NCBI GenBank assembly: GCA_035518375.1
Contig: DATIXQ010000029.1
Span: 85,321 to 149,320, forward strand
Reading direction: 5' to 3'
Source: DATJLY01 sp035518375
Lineage (GTDB): Bacteria > Pseudomonadota > Alphaproteobacteria > ATCC43930 > CGMCC-115725
DNA: 64,000 nucleotides
The notes under the pieces: generated by a model
Told to the model about the DNA's origin: nothing
The model's database searches: none
The model's input: only the letters and a program-made list of their open reading frames with translations
Translations under genes and position numbers: made by a program
Shown: one piece after another, positions 61,207 through 64,000 of the stretch
Layout of the letters: the number at the start of each line of letters is the position of its first letter
How positions within the stretch are numbered: position 1 is the first letter of the stretch

Positions 61207-62157
61207 TCAGAACCTCTTCTTGAGGCGCTCGGTCGCGGCCACAAGCTGGCTGCGGATGCCGGGCTCCATGGCCGAATGGCCAGCGTCGGGGACGACGATG
61301 TACTCCGCCTCGGGCCATGCGCGCGCCAGCTCGTCGGCGGTAACGATCGGGCACACCATGTCGTAGCGGCCTTGAACGATCGCGCCCGGCAAATGGCGGA
61401 TCCGGCCGACCCGGGCGACGAGATCGGCGTCGGGGCCGATGGACTCGACGCGGAAATAATGGGCCTCGATGCGGGCGAGGCCCAGTGCCATACGGTCCTC
61501 GCCGAAGGCCGCGACCGTGTCGGGGCTCGGCAACAGGGTCGAGCAAGCGCCCTCGTAAGTGCTCCAGGCGCGCGCGGCCGGCATGTGCACGGCAGGATCC
61601 GGATCGACGAGGCGGCGGTAATAGGCCGCCAGAAGATCGCCACGCTCCCCTTCGGGAATGAAGCCGGAAAAGGCGCGCCAGGCCTCGGGAAAGACAGTGC
61701 GGATACCGTAGAGGAACCAGTCGATCTCAGGGCGGCGGCAGAGAAAGATTCCGCGCAACACAAGGCCGCGGCAGGCGCGCGGATGGGCCTCGGCATAGGC
61801 CAGGGCCAGTGTCGAGCCCCACGAACCGCCGAACACGGCCCAGCGGTCAATGCCAAGATGGTGCCGCAGCGTCTCAAGGTCGTCGATGAGGTGCGCGGTC
61901 GTGTTGTCCTTGAGCGAGCCCAAGGGCTGTGAGCGGCCCGCGCCGCGCTGGTCGCAGATCACGATGCGATAGAAGGCCGGATCGAAGAAGCGGCGATGCG
62001 TCGGCGTGGCGCCTGCGCCGGGACCACCATGCAGGAACAGGATCGGCACGCCCTGCGGATTGCCGCACTGCTCCCAGTACAACGTGTGATGGGAATCGAG
62101 CGGCAACATGCCGGTGGTGTAGGGCTCGAGCGGCGGGTAGAGGTCTTGACGATACAT
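61207..62157 (-). CDS. pip: Proline iminopeptidase
   Basis: Alpha/beta hydrolase of family S33 releasing N-terminal proline. 316 residues. Oxyanion motif FLHGGPGAGATPTHRRFFDP, ICDQRGAGRS, nucleophile elbow VFGGSWGSTLALAYA, Asp in GRYDMVCP and His in PDAGHSAMEP. Start ATG at 62157; no strong ribosome site. It diverges from the branched-chain amino acid binding-protein gene, consistent with peptide/amino acid scavenging. Confidence 0.95.
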   Translation of the reverse strand: MYRQDLYPPLEPYTTGMLPLDSHHTLYWEQCGNPQGVPILFLHGGPGAGATPTHRRFFDPAFYRIVICDQRGAGRSQPLGSLKDNTTAHLIDDLETLRHHLGIDRWAVFGGSWGSTLALAYAEAHPRACRGLVLRGIFLCRRPEIDWFLYGIRTVFPEAWRAFSGFIPEGERGDLLAAYYRRLVDPDPAVHMPAARAWSTYEGACSTLLPSPDTVAAFGEDRMALGLARIEAHYFRVESIGPDADLVARVGRIRHLPGAIVQGRYDMVCPIVTADELARAWPEAEYIVVPDAGHSAMEPGIRSQLVAATERLKKRF

Positions 62158-62265
62158 GTGCGCAGTCTAAGGAGAAGCGAACGACGGCAACAAGCGGCAC
62201 GTTCTTTGCCGCGGCATCCGGCTCGGCTAAGGTTGGGCGCAGAACAAGGACATAGGGAGGCTCAC

Positions 62266-63486
62266 ATGAAGAGAACAATCGACCGGCGCCGCTTCGGCAT
62301 GGGCGCGATGGCCGCCGGCGCTGTCATCGCGGCACCCGCCATCGTGCGCGCCCAGGCGGCACGACTGCGCATCGGCAACCTTCTGCCGACATCCGGCTTC
62401 GAGGCCCTGACCGGCCAATTCTGCCAAGGCGGCATCGACCTCGCCAAGACCATGGTGAAGGACATGGGCTACGATTTCGAGGTCATCGACGCCGACACGG
62501 AATCCAAACCGGAGACCGCCCGCACCCAGGCGGAGAAGCTCATCCGCGACGGCTGCCACATCCTCTTGGGCGCATTCGATTCCGGCCAGACGCTCGCCAT
62601 CGCGCAGGTGTGCGAGCAGAACGGCATCCCGTTCGTCGCCGACATCGCCGCCGACCCCGCGATCACGAATCAGGGCTTCAAGTTCGTATTCCGCAATTTC
62701 CCGACGGCAGTCATGCTCGGCAACAATGGCCTGGCACTCTTCGCCGAGCTCTTCAAGGTGACGCATACCGCGCCCAAGACGGCCGTGCTGATGCACGTCA
62801 ACGACACGTTCGGCGAGGCCATGGTCAAGGGAATCGATGGGTACGACCAAAAGGTCGGACTGCCATTCAAGATCGTCGAGAATATCGGCTATTCGCCGCA
62901 GACCAACGATCTCTCGGCCGAAGTGGCGAAGGCCAAGGCGGCCAACGCGGATCTCCTGGTCGTCGTGCACCGTCTCAACGACATCATTCTCATGGTCCGC
63001 GAGATGGTGAAGCAGCGCTATCAGCCGATGGGCATCATCAGCCCCGGCAGCCCCGGCATGCAGTTCAAACAGTTCTTCAAGTCACTCGGCAAGTACGCCA
63101 ACTATTGCATCACCAACCAGCCGTGGATGGACCCCAAGCAGCCGTTGGCGGGACGCGTCCAGGAGGCGTACGAGAAGGCCCATCCGGACCAGAACATGAC
63201 ACTCGAGATCGGCTTCACGTTCGAGGGCGTGCTGATCTGCGCCGATGCGGCGAAGCGCGCGGGCTCGACGAAACCGCAGGCTTTGGTCGAAGCATTGAGG
63301 GCAACGCACATCACCAACCGCGTGATGCTGGGCGGCGCCATTTCGTTCGACGAGCACGGACAAAACGTCAACCTGCCCTCGGCCGCGACCGAGAACCTCA
63401 ATGGCAAGCCGATGGTGATCCTGCCCGAAGCGAATGCCAACGCGAAACCCGTCTTCCCCATGCCAGGCTGGTCCGAACGCGGATAA
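62266..63486 (+). CDS. Branched-chain amino acid-type ABC substrate-binding protein
   Basis: 406 residues, type I periplasmic binding protein (LivK-like). Signal peptide has RRRFGMGAMAAG, a Tat-like twin arginine, ending VRAQAA. Mature start RLRIGNLLPTSGFEALTGQF, then NGIPFVADIAADPAITNQGF and NDTFGEAMVKGIDGYDQKVG are family traits. ATG at 62266 has AGGGAGG upstream. The following gene is the LivH permease, so the operon is the high-affinity amide or aromatic/branched-chain acid uptake type. Ligand not determined. Confidence 0.88.
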   Translation: MKRTIDRRRFGMGAMAAGAVIAAPAIVRAQAARLRIGNLLPTSGFEALTGQFCQGGIDLAKTMVKDMGYDFEVIDADTESKPETARTQAEKLIRDGCHILLGAFDSGQTLAIAQVCEQNGIPFVADIAADPAITNQGFKFVFRNFPTAVMLGNNGLALFAELFKVTHTAPKTAVLMHVNDTFGEAMVKGIDGYDQKVGLPFKIVENIGYSPQTNDLSAEVAKAKAANADLLVVVHRLNDIILMVREMVKQRYQPMGIISPGSPGMQFKQFFKSLGKYANYCITNQPWMDPKQPLAGRVQEAYEKAHPDQNMTLEIGFTFEGVLICADAAKRAGSTKPQALVEALRATHITNRVMLGGAISFDEHGQNVNLPSAATENLNGKPMVILPEANANAKPVFPMPGWSERG

Positions 63487-63501
63487 GCGCTTCGGCGGCA
63501 T

Positions 63502-64000
63502 ATGCCCGGCTGGGTCAATTTCGTCGTCGCGGGTCTACTGACCGGCGCGGTCTACGGGCTGATGGCGCTCGGCCTCTCGGTCATCTTCGGCGTCGTGCGC
63601 GTCGTCAATTTCGCGCACGGCGAGATGATGATGCTGGCGATGTACGGCGTCATCCTGCTGCAGCGCTGGGCGGGCTTCGATCCGCTCGTCTCGGCGCCGG
63701 TCGTGGCAGCGGCGCTGTTCGCGCTCGGCTACGCGCTCCAGCGCGGTCTTCTCAACCGCTTCATCTCCCGGCCCGAGCACGAGCAGTTCATCCTCATGCT
63801 GGGTGTCGCCGCCCTTCTCACGAGCTCGATGCTGATGGTGTTCGGGCCCGACGCCGCCAGCATCGACACGTCCTATGCGCTTGATTCCTACGCGCTGGGC
63901 TCGCTCATCCTCGACAAAGTTCGCGTGTTCGCGGCTTCTGGGGCGATTTTGTGCATGGCGTTGCTGTGGGCCTTTTTCCGGCTGAGCCGCACGGGCAAGG
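63502..64000 (+). CDS. livH: ABC transporter permease LivH-type, partial
   Basis: First 166 codons of the permease; the gene runs off the right edge. Starts MPGWVNFVVAGLLTGAVYGL, then FGVVRVVNFAHGEMMMLAMYG, the family signature, and FRLSRTGK at the truncated end. At least four membrane spans are seen. The ATG is 15 bases after the upstream stop, so it is co-transcribed with the binding protein. Confidence 0.93.
   Translation, partial: MPGWVNFVVAGLLTGAVYGLMALGLSVIFGVVRVVNFAHGEMMMLAMYGVILLQRWAGFDPLVSAPVVAAALFALGYALQRGLLNRFISRPEHEQFILMLGVAALLTSSMLMVFGPDAASIDTSYALDSYALGSLILDKVRVFAASGAILCMALLWAFFRLSRTGK

Overview
The window is high-GC chromosomal DNA from an alphaproteobacterium. Gene order supports this placement: rnd-kdsD-lptCAB-rpoN-ptsN; aroA-cmk-rpsA-ihfB; pyrF-trpF-trpB-trpA-accD-folC; trxA-addA-addB-murU-amgK-tsaE-divL; and ptsI-ptsH-EIIA-rapZ-hprK-chvG-chvI are all alphaproteobacterial neighbourhoods. 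DivL, ChvG/ChvI, short HprK, TIGR02300 and AddAB are class hallmarks. I cannot name a genus. The GTP-type PEP carboxykinase hints at a lineage outside the classic Rhizobium group, but that is inference. No rRNA, CRISPR, prophage, insertion sequence or integron was seen. No gap between genes exceeds about 300 bases.

Layout. 1-7.4 kb: a truncated exported protein, tRNA-Leu(CAG), RNase D, the Kdo isomerase KdsD, the LPS transport genes lptC/lptA/lptB, rpoN, a possible remnant of hpf, ptsN, and a convergent small heat-shock gene. 7.5-12.2 kb: acyl/aromatic catabolism (thiolase-like plus DUF35, enoyl-CoA hydratase, acyl-CoA ligase, RidA) with an orphan Flp pilin. 12.2-16.5 kb: a SLATT-like two-helix membrane protein, an O-antigen ligase/polymerase with a large inserted domain, a DUF5996 protein, tRNA-Ala(GGC) and a very acidic TIGR02300 protein. 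16.6-27.7 kb: a plus-strand housekeeping run for shikimate, CMP kinase, S1, IHF-beta, pyrimidine, tryptophan, fatty acid and folate functions, interrupted by a luciferase-like oxidoreductase. 27.7-40.2 kb: mostly minus strand; thioredoxin, AddAB, the MurU/AmgK sugar-recycling pair, TsaE and a DivL-type kinase with Tyr in place of the phospho-His, with a ferredoxin-NADP reductase inserted on the opposite strand. 40.3-49.6 kb: the nitrogen-type/regulatory PTS (EI, HPr, EIIA), RapZ, HprK and ChvG/ChvI, then divergent hugZ and a GTP-dependent PEP carboxykinase. 49.7-55.4 kb: a protocatechuate 4,5-cleavage operon ligI-ligA-ligB-ligC, divergent from a MetE-like methyltransferase and a solute-binding protein, with a RidA protein at the far end. 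55.5-64 kb: an ABC-2 exporter with a NEW3 lipid/sugar-associated partner, a flavin monooxygenase, CheY, PagL-type lipid A deacylase, proline iminopeptidase, and the start of a branched-chain amino acid ABC transporter.

How it fits together. Envelope biogenesis (kdsD, lptCAB, O-antigen ligase, pagL, murU/amgK), carbon/nitrogen/envelope signalling (PTS, HprK, ChvGI, PckG, RpoN, PtsN) and cell-cycle control (DivL, with near-consensus CtrA boxes before rpoN, near cheY and beside the monooxygenase) share the window with two accessory catabolic islands. Most operons are tightly overlapping (ATGA, GTGA and TGATG junctions), and several convergent pairs abut with no room for a terminator. Nothing in the window looks like a wholly new defence or mobile system. 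The most interesting points are the DivL tyrosine, the GTP-type PEPCK beside chvI, the possible hpf remnant, the duplicated LptA domain, the inserted domain in the O-antigen ligase, and the solitary SLATT-like protein.
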